This document shows, one piece after another, positions 51,823 through 61,317 of a DNA stretch of 64,000 nucleotides. The stretch lies in contig NZ_JAINZO010000001.1 of the NCBI RefSeq assembly GCF_020179605.1, forward strand, positions 806,001 through 870,000. The letters are read 5' to 3'. Under the pieces are notes generated by a model, which was not told the DNA's origin, ran no database searches, and worked only from the letters and a program-made list of their open reading frames with translations. Numbering within the stretch: position 1 is the stretch's first letter; the number at the start of each line of letters is the position of its first letter. The stretch comes from Geomonas agri (GTDB taxonomy: Bacteria; Desulfobacterota; Desulfuromonadia; Geobacterales; Geobacteraceae). The position numbers and the translations under genes were made by a program.

Positions 51823-54800
51823 ATGAGAAAGTTTTATGTATTGGCGTGTTTCACACTGTTGGTGACTGTTCTACTGATAGGCTGCATTGTATCGTCCGGT
51901 TTGGCCGCCGGCCAAAACGGTACCACAACCCTCGTTGTCAAGCTACTCAGCGGCCTATCCTTGCAGCAGCAGGCGGCGGTAGTGGCCCGGGGTGGCGGGA
52001 CGGAGACTTCGTCGGTCCCGGCACTGCGCCTCCATATGATCACAGTTACCGACTCCAGTCTTGCCTCTGTCCAGCAAGCCTATCAGTCGGATCCTCAGGT
52101 GGAACGGGTCGAGGTAGATCAGGCACGCAAGGCCGAGGCGGCCCCCTCTGACACCAACTACGGTGTCCAGTGGAGCCTTCCCAAGATCGGTTGGAACAGC
52201 GTCTTTGGAACGGTGACGCCTACTGGTTCTGCCACAGTGGCGCTCCTCGACACCGGCGTCGATGGGACGCATCCCGACCTCGCCCCCGTTGTTGTTCCCG
52301 GCACCTCGATCCTGGACGGTTCCCGCGGCCTCACTGATCTGAACGGCCACGGCACCTTTTTGGCAGGCATCTTGGCAGCAGTGACCGACAACGGCATAGG
52401 GGTCGCCGGTGTAGCGTACCATGGGGTGAAGATCATGCCGGTCTCTGTTCTCGGTGCCGACGGCACCGGGCAGGACAGCAACATCATCGCCGGCATCGTC
52501 TGGGCCGCCGACCATGGTGCCGACGTCATCCTGATGGGGTTTAGCAACCCAAACTTCAGCCAGAACCTGCAGGACGCCATTGACTACGCCTGGGAGAAGG
52601 GTGCGGTCCTAGTGGCCGCCACCGGCAACGACAGCGCATCCACACCTACCTTTCCTGCTGGCGATCGGGGCGTCATTGGCGTTTCCGCCACGGATGAATT
52701 CGACCTCCTTTATGCCGGCAGTAACTATGGACTCGACACCTTCCTGGCCGCCCCCGGCACCAACATCTATACTACCAGTCTCAACAACACTTACACCTAC
52801 ATCACCGGCACCTCAGCCTCATCTGCGATCGTGGCCGGCGTTGCGGCGTTCATGAAGGCTAACGATACGAAGCTCACCAACGGAGTGATAGTCAACAGGC
52901 TAGCAAAATCGGCCGACGCCATAGGCCCGGCCGGCGATCCTAACAACGAGACGTCGTTCGGCAACGGGCGAGTCAACATGGCCAGTGCGGCTGCGGATAC
53001 CTCGACGGACACCATACAACCGGCCGGCACAGCTCCGATGGGGAGCGGTGGGCCATATGTGGGACCTTATACAGCAGGGGCTAACTGCAGTACAATACAG
53101 TTCGATACTGGTTCTTTCACGTCCTTAGTTGGCCAGATCTCGGCTATTATAAAGATAAGTACTGGTCTAGCAAAATGCAATGCGAAGGGGAGCGCAACTA
53201 TTACTCTTACGTCTGACAGTCCTGATGCAATATTTTATAGCGACAACAATGGAAACACCGCTATTACAACCGTAGACCTTAGTAGTTGGAGTAACAATAG
53301 TACTCACTCAGCAAGCTTTTATTATAAAGATATGCGCGCTGGTTCACCAAGCATAACTATTACACAGAGTGGACCTAATCCCCAGTATGCCTCAATAAGC
53401 CAAAAAGAAACCATCAAGGCAACACCGACGATCACCTTTGGCACAGCTCCTAGCCCCACGTACCTGGGCGGGAACTTTACCGTCAGTGCCACGACGACCA
53501 ATACCGACAGCAATGCGCTGATCTATAGTGTCTCTAGCGGCCCTTGCACATTGGTGAGTGGCGCCATATTCAGTCCCACTGGGGCCGGTACCTGTGTCGT
53601 GCAAGCCTCTGGCGCCGAGACCAGCAATTTTAGTGCAGCATCGAATACGCAGAGCGTTACGATCGGGCAGGCAACGCCGACGATCACCTGGTCGAATCCG
53701 GCGGACATCTCCTACGGCACGGCGCTCGGGGCGACGCAGCTCAACGCCACGGCTACCCCGGCTGGCGGGTCGTTCTCCTTCACGCCGGCAAAGGGAGTGG
53801 CGCTTGGCGCCGGCACCGGCCAGACGCTGTCGGTGACCTACACGCCGGCCGACCCGAACTACGCACCGGCGACCAAGACGGTTACCATCAATGTGAGCAA
53901 GGCGACCCCATATATTACTGCCTGGCCGATAGCCTCGGCGATCATTGTTGGCCAGCCCCTTGCCTACTCCACGTTAAGTGGTGGGGCTGCCAATGTTGTG
54001 GGCAAATTTGACTGGACCACGCCGACCACGCAACTCACTAGTATTGGTACCGCCAACCAGAGCGTGACCTTCACGCCGACCGACACGAACAATTTTAATT
54101 CTGTTAACGGGTCTGCAAGTGTTACCGTAAGATCTTACGAAATATCAGCCAGCGTTTCCGGCGGGAACGGCACCATCACTCCGGCTTCAAAGGGCGTTAT
54201 GCCAGGAGACAGCCAGACCCTGACCATCGCCCCCGCCGCCGGGTACCTGCCGCTGTCCTTGTTCGACACCAGCAGTGATGTTACCGGCAGCCTCGTAGCC
54301 CAGGCTAACGGCACTTATACTTACACCCTGACTAACGTCACTGCCGACCATAGCATTAGCGTAAGCTTCGGGGCCGTTATGTCAGTAACCGCCAAGGTGG
54401 CCGGCTCTAACGGCACCATCGCCCCGACCCAGGCCAACGTGCCTGCCAGCGGCAGCAGCACCATCATCCTCCGCCCTGCAACAGGGTATATGATCGACAC
54501 CATCGTCGACAGCGCAGATTCCGGCACTTTGACGGACAATGGCGACGGCTCATTCACCTATACCCTTACGAACATCACCAGTAACCGAGCCGTCAAGGTA
54601 AAATTTAAGGCCGACCTGAGCCAGAGCGGCCAGTCTCTGACCACCGCAGAGGTAATGCCTGCATCCAATGTTGGCGTCACGATCGGCAACGACGCCAGCT
54701 TCGTCTTCGACACCATAACGAACGCCGGTAATGTCACGGTAAATGCCATCACTCCTGTGTCTCTGCCGGCCAACTTCTCGATCGGTTATCAACCAATCAG

Positions 54801-56907
54801 CAGCGCACTGTACGAAATCACCACCCCGCCCTTTACGGGCAACGCCACGGTCTGCCTGACCTACAACATCAATGACCTTACCATCCCGGCTAACGAGAGT
54901 CAGCTGCAACTCTTCCATTACAATACGGGCACGTCCACCTGGGAGAACCTCCACGCCATCGTCGACACCACCGCCAAGACGATCTGCGGCGTCACCACCA
55001 GCTTCTCGCCCTTTGTCGTGGCTGAAATCACCACCACAGGCCCCTCGACTGCCAGCTACACGGTAACCCCATTCGTGGCCGGCGGCAAGGGAGGGAGCAT
55101 CACCCCCAACACGCCGCAGACCGTCACTGGCGGGGGCAGCATCAGCTTCCAATTCAATCCTGATCCCGGCTACAAGCTCGCCTTCATCACGGTCGGAGCC
55201 GTCACGGTCAGCCCAACGGCCACCAGCTACACCTTCGACAATATCAGCGCCGACGTGAACGTGACCGCCACCTTCGTCCCGGACTACCACGCGATCACCG
55301 CCATCGTCACCACCGTTCCCGGCACTAGCACCGGCGGCAAGGTGGGAACCACCTCAACCCTCGTCCTGGACGGTAACGACTACTTCCTCAACGTATGGCC
55401 GGCCCATGGCTATACTGTCACAGCGAACCTTGACGGAGCCGATGTCACGGCCCAGGTCATCGCCAACGGCGGCTACCAGTTCACCGGCGTCACCGCCGAC
55501 CACAACCTCGCGGTCACCTTCACCGCCAACCCGACGTACACCATTACCACGTCGGCAGGGACAGGCGGCAGCATCAGCCCGTCCGGACCCGTGCAACTCC
55601 TGGGCAGCACGAGCCAGACCTTCAGCATCACGCCTGCCGCAGGGTATGCCATCCAGAACGTCACGGTCGGGGGCAATTCTATAGGTACGGCCTCTAACTA
55701 CACGTTTGCCAACGTACAGGCAGACGGCAGCATCAGCGCCACCTTCACCGACCACTTCACCGTCACCACGAGCGCCACTAACGGCAGCATCACCCCTGGT
55801 GGGACTGTGGGAGTTGGCGGTTCATTCCCCATCAACCTCGCTACCAGCCGGCAATACAAGCTCAACCGCCTGCTGGTAAACGGCAACGACGTCACCACCA
55901 ACGTCACTAACGGCAACTACACCATCAGCAACATCATGGCTGATCAGACTGTCCAGGCCAGCTTCACCCCGGTCTACTGGACCCTCAGCGCCAGTGCGGG
56001 CCCAGGCGGCAGCGTCGGCACCACCTCCACCTTGGTGATGGACGGCGGCAGCTACCTGGTCAGCGTCACCTCAAAGCCGGGATATATGGTGACAGGGGCG
56101 CTTCTTGACGGCACAACCGACGTCACGGCCCAAGTCAAGAACAACGCCGGCTATCAGTTCACCGACGTCACCGCCGACCACACCCTGACCGTGACCTTCG
56201 CCGCTATCCCCGCATATGCCGTAACCGCTGCTGTCACCGGTGGCAATGGCACCATCACCCCGGCCGGCACCACCGACGTGGTCAGCGGCAGCAACCAGAC
56301 GTACAGCTTCACCCCGAACGCCGGCTATGCCATTGGCACGGTCTCGGTCGACGGAACTCCCGTGGGGGCTCCCGGCTTCTACACCTTCACGAACGTAACC
56401 GGACCCCACACAATCAGCGTTACCTTCGCGAACGCCGTTACCCTGACCACCAGCGCCTCCAACGGCTCTATCAGCGTCAATGGAACCCTGAGCACCGGCA
56501 CTGTCTCGGTGGGTACCGGCACTTCCCCGGTCCTCACCGTCACGCCGAACGCCCACTACAAGCTCTACCGGCTGATGGTGGGAAGCTCCAACGTCACCAC
56601 CAAGGTGGTGAGCGACAGCTACACCATCAATAACATAGCAGCCAACACCTCGGTAAGCGCCAGCTTCACGCCGATCTATTGGACCCTCACCGGATCGGCA
56701 GGCGCCAACGGCAAGATTGGTGTCAGTTCCACCCAGGTAATGGACGGCAACAACTACTTCGTTTCCATCACCCCGAACAGCGGCTACAAGATTGCCTCGG
56801 TCACCGACAACGGCACCGACGTGACCAGCCAACTCTCAGGTGGCGGCTTCACGGTGACGAACATGACCATGAGCCACGCCATCAGCGCCACGTTTGTGAC
56901 GAAATAG
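51823..56907 (+). CDS. Secreted S8 (subtilisin-like) protease with long repeat tail
   Basis: The start is ATG 51823 (AAGGAGGG); the longer frame begins in the terminator. The 1694-aa protein has a signal peptide with a possible lipobox (LLIGC, Cys21), an I9-like propeptide (about 32-105) and an S8 domain (115-420): Asp143 in ALLDTGVDG, His176 in GHGTFLAG, oxyanion Asn269 in ATGND, Ser331 in GTSASSA. About 1,200 residues of beta-rich repeats follow: two MBG-like units (PTITFG, PTITWS), then many InlB/Flg_new-like units (SAGTGGSISPSG, ...GYAIGTVSVDG). Residues 425-525 use AT-rich codons unlike the rest. It is probably surface-attached or matrix-active under c-di-GMP control. Confidence 0.88.
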   Translation: MRKFYVLACFTLLVTVLLIGCIVSSGLAAGQNGTTTLVVKLLSGLSLQQQAAVVARGGGTETSSVPALRLHMITVTDSSLASVQQAYQSDPQVERVEVDQARKAEAAPSDTNYGVQWSLPKIGWNSVFGTVTPTGSATVALLDTGVDGTHPDLAPVVVPGTSILDGSRGLTDLNGHGTFLAGILAAVTDNGIGVAGVAYHGVKIMPVSVLGADGTGQDSNIIAGIVWAADHGADVILMGFSNPNFSQNLQDAIDYAWEKGAVLVAATGNDSASTPTFPAGDRGVIGVSATDEFDLLYAGSNYGLDTFLAAPGTNIYTTSLNNTYTYITGTSASSAIVAGVAAFMKANDTKLTNGVIVNRLAKSADAIGPAGDPNNETSFGNGRVNMASAAADTSTDTIQPAGTAPMGSGGPYVGPYTAGANCSTIQFDTGSFTSLVGQISAIIKISTGLAKCNAKGSATITLTSDSPDAIFYSDNNGNTAITTVDLSSWSNNSTHSASFYYKDMRAGSPSITITQSGPNPQYASISQKETIKATPTITFGTAPSPTYLGGNFTVSATTTNTDSNALIYSVSSGPCTLVSGAIFSPTGAGTCVVQASGAETSNFSAASNTQSVTIGQATPTITWSNPADISYGTALGATQLNATATPAGGSFSFTPAKGVALGAGTGQTLSVTYTPADPNYAPATKTVTINVSKATPYITAWPIASAIIVGQPLAYSTLSGGAANVVGKFDWTTPTTQLTSIGTANQSVTFTPTDTNNFNSVNGSASVTVRSYEISASVSGGNGTITPASKGVMPGDSQTLTIAPAAGYLPLSLFDTSSDVTGSLVAQANGTYTYTLTNVTADHSISVSFGAVMSVTAKVAGSNGTIAPTQANVPASGSSTIILRPATGYMIDTIVDSADSGTLTDNGDGSFTYTLTNITSNRAVKVKFKADLSQSGQSLTTAEVMPASNVGVTIGNDASFVFDTITNAGNVTVNAITPVSLPANFSIGYQPISSALYEITTPPFTGNATVCLTYNINDLTIPANESQLQLFHYNTGTSTWENLHAIVDTTAKTICGVTTSFSPFVVAEITTTGPSTASYTVTPFVAGGKGGSITPNTPQTVTGGGSISFQFNPDPGYKLAFITVGAVTVSPTATSYTFDNISADVNVTATFVPDYHAITAIVTTVPGTSTGGKVGTTSTLVLDGNDYFLNVWPAHGYTVTANLDGADVTAQVIANGGYQFTGVTADHNLAVTFTANPTYTITTSAGTGGSISPSGPVQLLGSTSQTFSITPAAGYAIQNVTVGGNSIGTASNYTFANVQADGSISATFTDHFTVTTSATNGSITPGGTVGVGGSFPINLATSRQYKLNRLLVNGNDVTTNVTNGNYTISNIMADQTVQASFTPVYWTLSASAGPGGSVGTTSTLVMDGGSYLVSVTSKPGYMVTGALLDGTTDVTAQVKNNAGYQFTDVTADHTLTVTFAAIPAYAVTAAVTGGNGTITPAGTTDVVSGSNQTYSFTPNAGYAIGTVSVDGTPVGAPGFYTFTNVTGPHTISVTFANAVTLTTSASNGSISVNGTLSTGTVSVGTGTSPVLTVTPNAHYKLYRLMVGSSNVTTKVVSDSYTINNIAANTSVSASFTPIYWTLTGSAGANGKIGVSSTQVMDGNNYFVSITPNSGYKIASVTDNGTDVTSQLSGGGFTVTNMTMSHAISATFVTK

Positions 56908-56939
56908 GCTGGAAGGTTCTTGTTGCCCATCAAATGCGA

Positions 56940-56975
56940 TTGCCCGGCAGGGATCCCTGCCGGGCAAAGTTTTTT
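56940..56975 (+). terminator. Terminator of the protease gene
   Basis: TTGCCCGGCAGG-GATC-CCTGCCGGGCAA, a perfect 12-bp stem, followed by AGTTTTTT, 33 bp after the stop codon. Confidence 0.92.
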
Positions 56976-57640
56976 AGTGAGTGAAGCCTACATGAGGCCC
57001 GAATGTTTACCACCAATCAGATATTAGCAGGCTGTTGAAATACTAAGTACTTAAAATAGCCATTATGTGGTAACCCGCACCGAGTAACACAGTGCAATGA
57101 TCGAGTGTTCCAAGCCGAAGCGATGAACCTTTGACCAAACTTTGACCAAAGCCTTAGTAGATGGTGTTATCGGTTGAACGTTTGCAAACGAAAATCGGCC
57201 GAAAGGTTTAGGCTAAATTGTCAAAATTATGAATTTGAATTGGCTTTTCAGGGATTCGGGCCTGAGTGGGCGGGGTGGATTCGAATCCCGTTCCAAGCTC
57301 TGGGGAAATCAATGGCTTAGCCAGTTAAGGCTAATTCCTTTCTCGTTGTTGGGCGCGTTTTGTATCCGTTTTTGCTCCGCTTCCGTACGCTGTCACCTGG
57401 AAGCCCCCACTGTGTGAACTGGGCCTGCCATCTCCCCGCTCGTACCAGCCTTAGGATCTGGCACCGCAAGGTATAGGGGTTCAAGGCCCTTTTCCTTTAT
57501 TAAAATGCCCTTTGCATCCTTTTTTGCATTCTTTTGGCGACACCCCATGCCACCTCCCCTCCCACATCAGATCCTGTTTTACGTGCTGCCCCTGTAAGGC
57601 GCACCAAAACACCGCATCACGGCCCTCACGCCCTTGAAAC
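56976..57640. other. Intergenic region with att-like remnants
   Basis: No gene is supported. TTTGACCAAAC/TTTGACCAAAG is a direct repeat at 57127-57149. GGTGGATTCGAATCCCG near 57273-57292 looks like a tRNA T-arm, but no tRNA folds around it; TTAGCC-AGTTAA-GGCTAA (57317-57334) is a short hairpin just after. Sequences like this often mark old integration sites. Frames at 57229 (+) and 57481 (-) are not convincing. Confidence 0.3.
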
Positions 57641-57644
57641 GCGA

Positions 57645-57683
57645 AAGGCTCCGACCGGCGCATGACGCGCCAACCGGAGCCTT
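57645..57683 (-). terminator. Hairpin 3' of the Ala/Lys-rich protein gene
   Basis: AAGGCTCCG (57645-57653) pairs with CGGAGCCTT (57675-57683), with an inner GGCGC/GCGCC stem. It lies 27 bp beyond the stop of the minus gene 57710-58171. Confidence 0.6.
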
Positions 57684-57709
57684 GGTGATCCCACTCGGTT
57701 CAGCTTTTT

Positions 57710-58171
57710 TTATTTAGCTGCAGGCACCGTAGCGTTTTTGATTGCATCCACATCAGCCTTGGCCTTTTCCTTAGCGGCCTTTGCGTCAGCTTTCGCCTTG
57801 GTTTTTGCCTCTTTTGCTTCCTTAGCCTTAGCTTCCTTGGTTTCCTTGGCCTTTGCCGCCGCATCAGCCTTTGCTTTCGCCTTGGCCTCTTTGGCCTCCT
57901 TAGCCTTGGCAGCCGCATCAGCCTTCGCTTTTGCCTTAGCCTCCTTTGCTTCCTTGGCTTTGGCAGCGGCATCGGCCTTTGCCTGCGCCTTGGCTGCTTT
58001 TGCGTCATTAACTTTTGCCGCAGCAGCATCCGCACTTTTTTGTACGTCGCCTGCTGCGGTGGTTACCGCGGCGGGGACATAAGTCGGGGTGGCAGCATCA
58101 GCAGCAAACACAATTGCGGCAAAGGAGATGGCAGCCAGGCCGGCAACCAATGCGGACAGAACTTTCTTCAT
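57710..58171 (-). CDS. Periplasmic Ala/Lys/Glu coiled-coil protein
   Basis: The start is ATG 58171 with GGAGG eight nt upstream. The 153-aa protein has a signal peptide (MKKVLSALVAGLAAISFAAI, cleavage at AFA-A or VFA-A, about 24) and a highly helical mature part made of 18-residue repeats of the KAKADAAAKAKEAKEA type (three clear copies, about 65-118), then a degenerate end. Similar to TolA-like or histone-like low-complexity proteins, so homology cannot be judged by composition alone. It could be a periplasmic spacer or envelope-binding protein. Confidence 0.7.
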   Translation of the reverse strand: MKKVLSALVAGLAAISFAAIVFAADAATPTYVPAAVTTAAGDVQKSADAAAAKVNDAKAAKAQAKADAAAKAKEAKEAKAKAKADAAAKAKEAKEAKAKAKADAAAKAKETKEAKAKEAKEAKTKAKADAKAAKEKAKADVDAIKNATVPAAK

Positions 58172-58652
58172 GTGTAATACCTCCGGATATTTTTGGATGA
58201 CATCACAATGCCGGGCCAGAACGTATCTTATTTCAGAGAGTGGGATCAGTCTTGGCGCGTTAAAGATACTTAGGGAAGTTTGCCGGTGGCGCGCACATCG
58301 TGATGTCATTGAGGTATACCCATTTCACTCACAAGTCAATATAAGGTGAGTCGTTTTTAAGGCACATGCGTGGAATTTCTCCACATTCCATGGCGCTAAG
58401 CATCGAAAAAGACCTGAGTTAACGCGGCCTTTCTGGATATGGAGGGGCACCGGTCACAATAACCCCAGGATACGTGACTGTCTACAGAGACTAAAGCCGA
58501 CTCTCGTTAAAGGTACTGAGTCCTGTACTGACTGATGCAATGGTTTTGGTAGTTGATGAAAGAAGATATTAAACTTTAAGTTGTGTGGTTAATTTGTTTG
58601 ACGTATGTAGATGTTACCTGAACTGCTTCCATACAAACACCAGGAGGAAAAC
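58172..58652. other. Intergenic region, nothing recognised
   Basis: 481 bp between divergent genes. It must hold the promoters of the Ala/Lys-rich protein and the MucR pseudogene, but I see no convincing box pair, RNA structure or repeat. Confidence 0.4.
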
Positions 58653-59196
58653 ATGGTCACTCTTGTAGAAATCGCTGCCCAACTGGTATCCGCTCACGCA
58701 TCCAGCACCCCGATGACCTCTGATGACCTCTGATGAACTTCTGGCCGAAATCGCCAAGGTCCATGCTGCCCTGAAGAAACTGGACGCAGGAGAAACCATA
58801 GCGCCGGAAGGGGAGGCTAAGCCGTCAGTCACGGTCAAGGACGCCTTCAAGAAAAACGAGGTAGTCTGCCTCATCTGTGGCAAAGGCGGCTTCGAGGCCT
58901 TGGCCCGCCACCTGACTACCGCGGATGACATGAAGCCAGCAGCCTACATGAAGCCAGCAACCTACAAGAAGCAGTTCGGCATCCCCTCGAAACAATCCCT
59001 CGCCTCCAAAAGCTACTCCGAGGCGCGCCGCAAGATGGCCAACGACCGGGGCCTTGCCGACAACTTGGCCAAAGCACGAGACGTGAGGATGGCCAACATT
59101 GAGGCTCAGAAAGCCCCGGCCAAGGCCGCAAAGACCGCGCCGAATGCCAAGGCCCCTGCCAAAGCCACCAGAAAGCGGGCCGCAGCCAGTAAGTAA
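58653..59196 (+). pseudogene. MucR/Ros-type zinc-finger regulator, frameshifted
   Basis: ATG 58653 (CAGGAGG upstream) starts MVTLVEIAAQLVSAHASS, the normal MucR N-terminus, but a 10-bp tandem duplication (ATGACCTCTG twice, 58713-58732) shifts the frame into a stop. The rest continues from 58723 (LLAEIAKVHAAL..., zinc finger CLICGKGGFEALARHL). The finger is also damaged: the last zinc-ligand His is replaced (TTADDM for TAH.M), and an 18-bp in-frame duplication repeats MKPAAY/MKPATY. The C-terminus is Ala/Lys-rich. A functional protein is unlikely. Confidence 0.8.
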
Positions 59197-59237
59197 CCGG
59201 TTCGGACTGTAGCTGGTAGCCCCAAGGGTAAGAAACG

Positions 59238-59690
59238 ATGATCAGTAAAATCATCTCCGGTGGCCAGACCGGAGTAGATCGCGCAGGGCTGGACGCGGCC
59301 CTGGAGGTAGGCATCGAAATCGGAGGCAGCTGCCCTAAAGGGCGCCTTGCCGAGGACGGCGTTGTGCCGGTCTGTTATCCGCTGATCGAACTCACGCGGG
59401 GCGGCTATCCGGCGCGTACTGAGCAGAACGTCATCGACTCCGACGGAACCCTTGTTCTCAACCTCGGCCGCGTGTCAGGGGGCACCCGCGCCACCGTCGA
59501 CTTCGCGAATAAGCACGGCAAGCCTTGCCTGGTAGTGCAGATGGACCGGCAACCTGAAGTCGCCGCGGCCGCTGTCTGGATCACCGAGCACGGTATCAGC
59601 ACGCTGAATGTTGCCGGGCCACGCGAGAGCAAGCACCCTGGCGTCTACCTGGCGGCGCTCACTTTTCTGCGGCAGCTTTGGTCTCCATGA
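59238..59690 (+). CDS. Putative molybdenum carrier protein (SLOG fold)
   Basis: A 150-aa protein matching the putative molybdenum-carrier family: IISGGQTGVDRAGLDAAL at the N-terminus (nucleotide-binding loop of the SLOG/lysine-decarboxylase-like fold), GGSCPKGRLAEDG, then RTEQNVIDSDGTLVLNLG and GTRATVDFA. Members bind a molybdenum cofactor in related plants/algae or nucleotide-like ligands; the bacterial role is not established. AAGGGTAAGAAACG precedes the ATG. Confidence 0.8.
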   Translation: MISKIISGGQTGVDRAGLDAALEVGIEIGGSCPKGRLAEDGVVPVCYPLIELTRGGYPARTEQNVIDSDGTLVLNLGRVSGGTRATVDFANKHGKPCLVVQMDRQPEVAAAAVWITEHGISTLNVAGPRESKHPGVYLAALTFLRQLWSP

Positions 59691-59724
59691 CAGTCTCTGA
59701 AGCGTGTTTTGCCTGCGTTATGCC

Positions 59725-59752
59725 TTGCACCCGACAATTTTTTCTGTATGAT
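59725..59752 (+). promoter_or_regulatory. Promoter of the HhH protein gene
   Basis: TTGCAC (59725-59730), 16 nt, TATGAT (59747-59752), then AAAGGAGG and ATG at 59784. A compact, plausible sigma70 promoter with a leader of about 25 nt. Confidence 0.6.
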
Positions 59753-59783
59753 ACTGCTCCATAAACCCTAAAGGAGGTCGTAT

Positions 59784-60137
59784 ATGAAAAAAGTCGTCAC
59801 ACTGGTTGCCGCAGCTTTTCTTTCGCTCTCTGTCTCCCTCACCGGCTTCGCCGCCGACAAGGCCCCGGCGGCAAAGCCCGCTAAAGCAGCCGAAGCGGCC
59901 AAACCCGCACCGGCAGAGAAGGCCGCCGCTGCCGCCCCCAAGGACGCCTTGGTTGACATCAACACCGCCTCCGAAGCCGACCTGAAAGCGCTTCCCGGTA
60001 TTGGCGACGCCTACTCCAAGAAGATCATAGCCGGCCGTCCCTACGCCAAGAAAGACCAGCTTCTCAGCAAGAAGATCCTCCCCAAGGCGACCTACGACAA
60101 GGTCAAGGACAAGATCATCGCCAAGCAGGTGAAGTAA
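59784..60137 (+). CDS. Secreted ComEA-like helix-hairpin-helix protein
   Basis: A 117-aa protein with a signal peptide (about 1-24, ending GFAA), an Ala/Lys/Pro linker (25-55) and a ComEA-type HhH domain: [25 protein letters not shown], then [24 protein letters not shown]. These domains bind DNA through the GIG turn. In the periplasm such proteins take part in DNA uptake or simply bind DNA; no competence genes are nearby. It has its own promoter, a strong AAAGGAGGT ribosome site and a terminator, so it is a single unit. Confidence 0.85.
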   Translation: MKKVVTLVAAAFLSLSVSLTGFAADKAPAAKPAKAAEAAKPAPAEKAAAAAPKDALVDINTASEADLKALPGIGDAYSKKIIAGRPYAKKDQLLSKKILPKATYDKVKDKIIAKQVK

Positions 60138-60141
60138 TAAA

Positions 60142-60176
60142 AAATGCCCCGGCCAAAACCGGGGCATTTCCTTTTG
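60142..60176 (+). terminator. Terminator of the HhH protein gene
   Basis: AAATGCCCCGG-CCAAAA-CCGGGGCATTT followed by CCTTTT, 5 bp after the stop codon. Confidence 0.88.
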
Positions 60177-60245
60177 GTTCCGCGCTGCTAGTGCGGGTGG
60201 TGCTGGTGATAAATTTACCCCTCCATTTTGAATGGGGACATAGCT

Positions 60246-60539
60246 ATGGACGATCGGTATTTTGTGGTTAAGGCAGCGGCTTGTAGATTCAAAGAGCTTA
60301 ATTTGCCACATACTTGGGACCTCAGGTTAGAAGTAAAATTTGTTTGTTTGCAGGGCGCCCTCCTTCGAAAGATGCCTGAGCCGAGCTCAAATGACTCAAC
60401 CATGTATGACCATTTGACACTGCTTGTGGAGAATATGGCAACAGCAGAAGAGCCACGAATTTGGTACATCAAACTGTCCGAGCACCTGGACGAGATGATT
60501 GCTGCTGTTAAGGACAAAGACGGAGACACCGTAGTCTAG
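60246..60539 (+). CDS. Unknown small protein, tandem paralogue 1
   Basis: The start at ATG 60246 is favoured by alignment with paralogues at 60680 and 61503 (MDDRYFVVK, MDERYWITK, MANRYLIIK) over ATG 60228. The 97-aa protein is mainly alpha-helical: a helix around LPHTWDLRLEVKFVCLQGALLRKM, then YDHLTLLVENMATAEEPRIWYIKL and a last helix HLDEMIAAV. No signal peptide, metal motif or known domain. Each gene appears to have its own transcript. Not recognised. Confidence 0.65.
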   Translation: MDDRYFVVKAAACRFKELNLPHTWDLRLEVKFVCLQGALLRKMPEPSSNDSTMYDHLTLLVENMATAEEPRIWYIKLSEHLDEMIAAVKDKDGDTVV

Positions 60540-60548
60540 CAATAGTTG

Positions 60549-60578
60549 GGGCTGCAACTCAGGTGCAGCCCTTTTTTT
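60549..60578 (+). terminator. Terminator after tandem paralogue 1
   Basis: GGGCTGCA-ACTCAGG-TGCAGCCC followed by seven T residues, 9 bp after the stop codon. Confidence 0.9.
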
Positions 60579-60679
60579 GTGGCTCGTTAGATGGATTGTG
60601 GTTAATTGGTAACTTTATCAGACGTTTACAAAGGAAGGTTAGAGAGCTACGCTTTTCCTCTCAATGAGAGAGGAACCTT

Positions 60680-61000
60680 ATGGATGAGCGTTATTGGATA
60701 ACGAAGGACTGCATAGAGGCAGTAGGGCGGTCTCTGCTGTCTGAAACGAAAAAGGCTAAGCTTGAACTCAAGCTTCTTCAGCTTAGGAGAGAGCTGGCGA
60801 GGTGCAAGCGGCAGTTGGGCAATCAGGAAGGCTGCGAACCATATAGGAAACTTTTCTTTTTGGTGAGAGAGCTAGCAACAGCTAGTGATCTTGAAGAGGT
60901 GTATGTAGAAATATGGCAGCATGCCTACGCTCTACTTGTCGAAGTCGAGAAAGAGCAGGCAGACGGTGGTGATGAAGTAACCACAAGATACAATCACTGA
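60680..61000 (+). CDS. Unknown small protein, tandem paralogue 2
   Basis: ATG 60680 has GAGAGAGGAA 5-6 nt upstream. The 106-aa protein aligns with its neighbours over the whole length: MDERYWITK start, central KAKLELKLLQLRRELARCKRQL helix (shared LE.KL..L...L), a turn ending at PYRKLFFLVRELATASDLEEVY and last helix (HAYALLVEVEKEQ). The charge is mixed and no catalytic residue is obvious. Its stop overlaps the end of the convergent gene 60994-61317. Confidence 0.65.
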   Translation: MDERYWITKDCIEAVGRSLLSETKKAKLELKLLQLRRELARCKRQLGNQEGCEPYRKLFFLVRELATASDLEEVYVEIWQHAYALLVEVEKEQADGGDEVTTRYNH

Positions 61001-61317
61001 CTTCGCTTAAGGGCGGGTGAGAATCCCTGTCCGGCATGTATGGAGTCAAGGGCCCCAACGCAATGCCCAATGCGAGTGCCGCTGCAGTTTTGTCTGAACC
61101 CCCAACAAGCCTCGCATACGTTGCCATGCCTGGAGTTTTCGCCCTCAAAAACAATCGTCAGGGCCCCGCTAACTGATCGACCTTGTCTGGCAACGATCAT
61201 TTCCCCGGTCGTGGACCTAAAGCCTATCCCTCCGCGAGGCGCTGCACTTTCAAAAGCTTCCTCAAAAGTGTTTGATGTTTTGAATCGCTGCCCTCGACCT
61301 CCATCTGGATGTGCCAT
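60994..61317 (-). CDS. Small Cys/His protein of unknown function
   Basis: A 107-aa frame; the N-terminal boundary is uncertain because GGAGGGA is too close to ATG 61317. It contains FEEAFESAAPRGGIGFRSTTG, then VFEGENSRHGNVCEACWGF and NCSGTRIGHCVGALD. The H-G-N-V-C-x-x-C-W-G-F...C...G-H-C arrangement could bind zinc, and I recall similar short proteins in Geobacter genomes. It runs opposite to the tandem paralogues and overlaps the end of the second by 7 bp. A frame at 61224-61568 overlapping it is less convincing. Confidence 0.5.
   Translation of the reverse strand: MAHPDGGRGQRFKTSNTFEEAFESAAPRGGIGFRSTTGEMIVARQGRSVSGALTIVFEGENSRHGNVCEACWGFRQNCSGTRIGHCVGALDSIHAGQGFSPALKRSQ

Noticed and set aside
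57262-57340. tRNA or tmRNA 3' end near GGATTCGAATCCC
   Set aside because: No acceptor stem, anticodon arm or CCA can be matched around the T-arm-like sequence.
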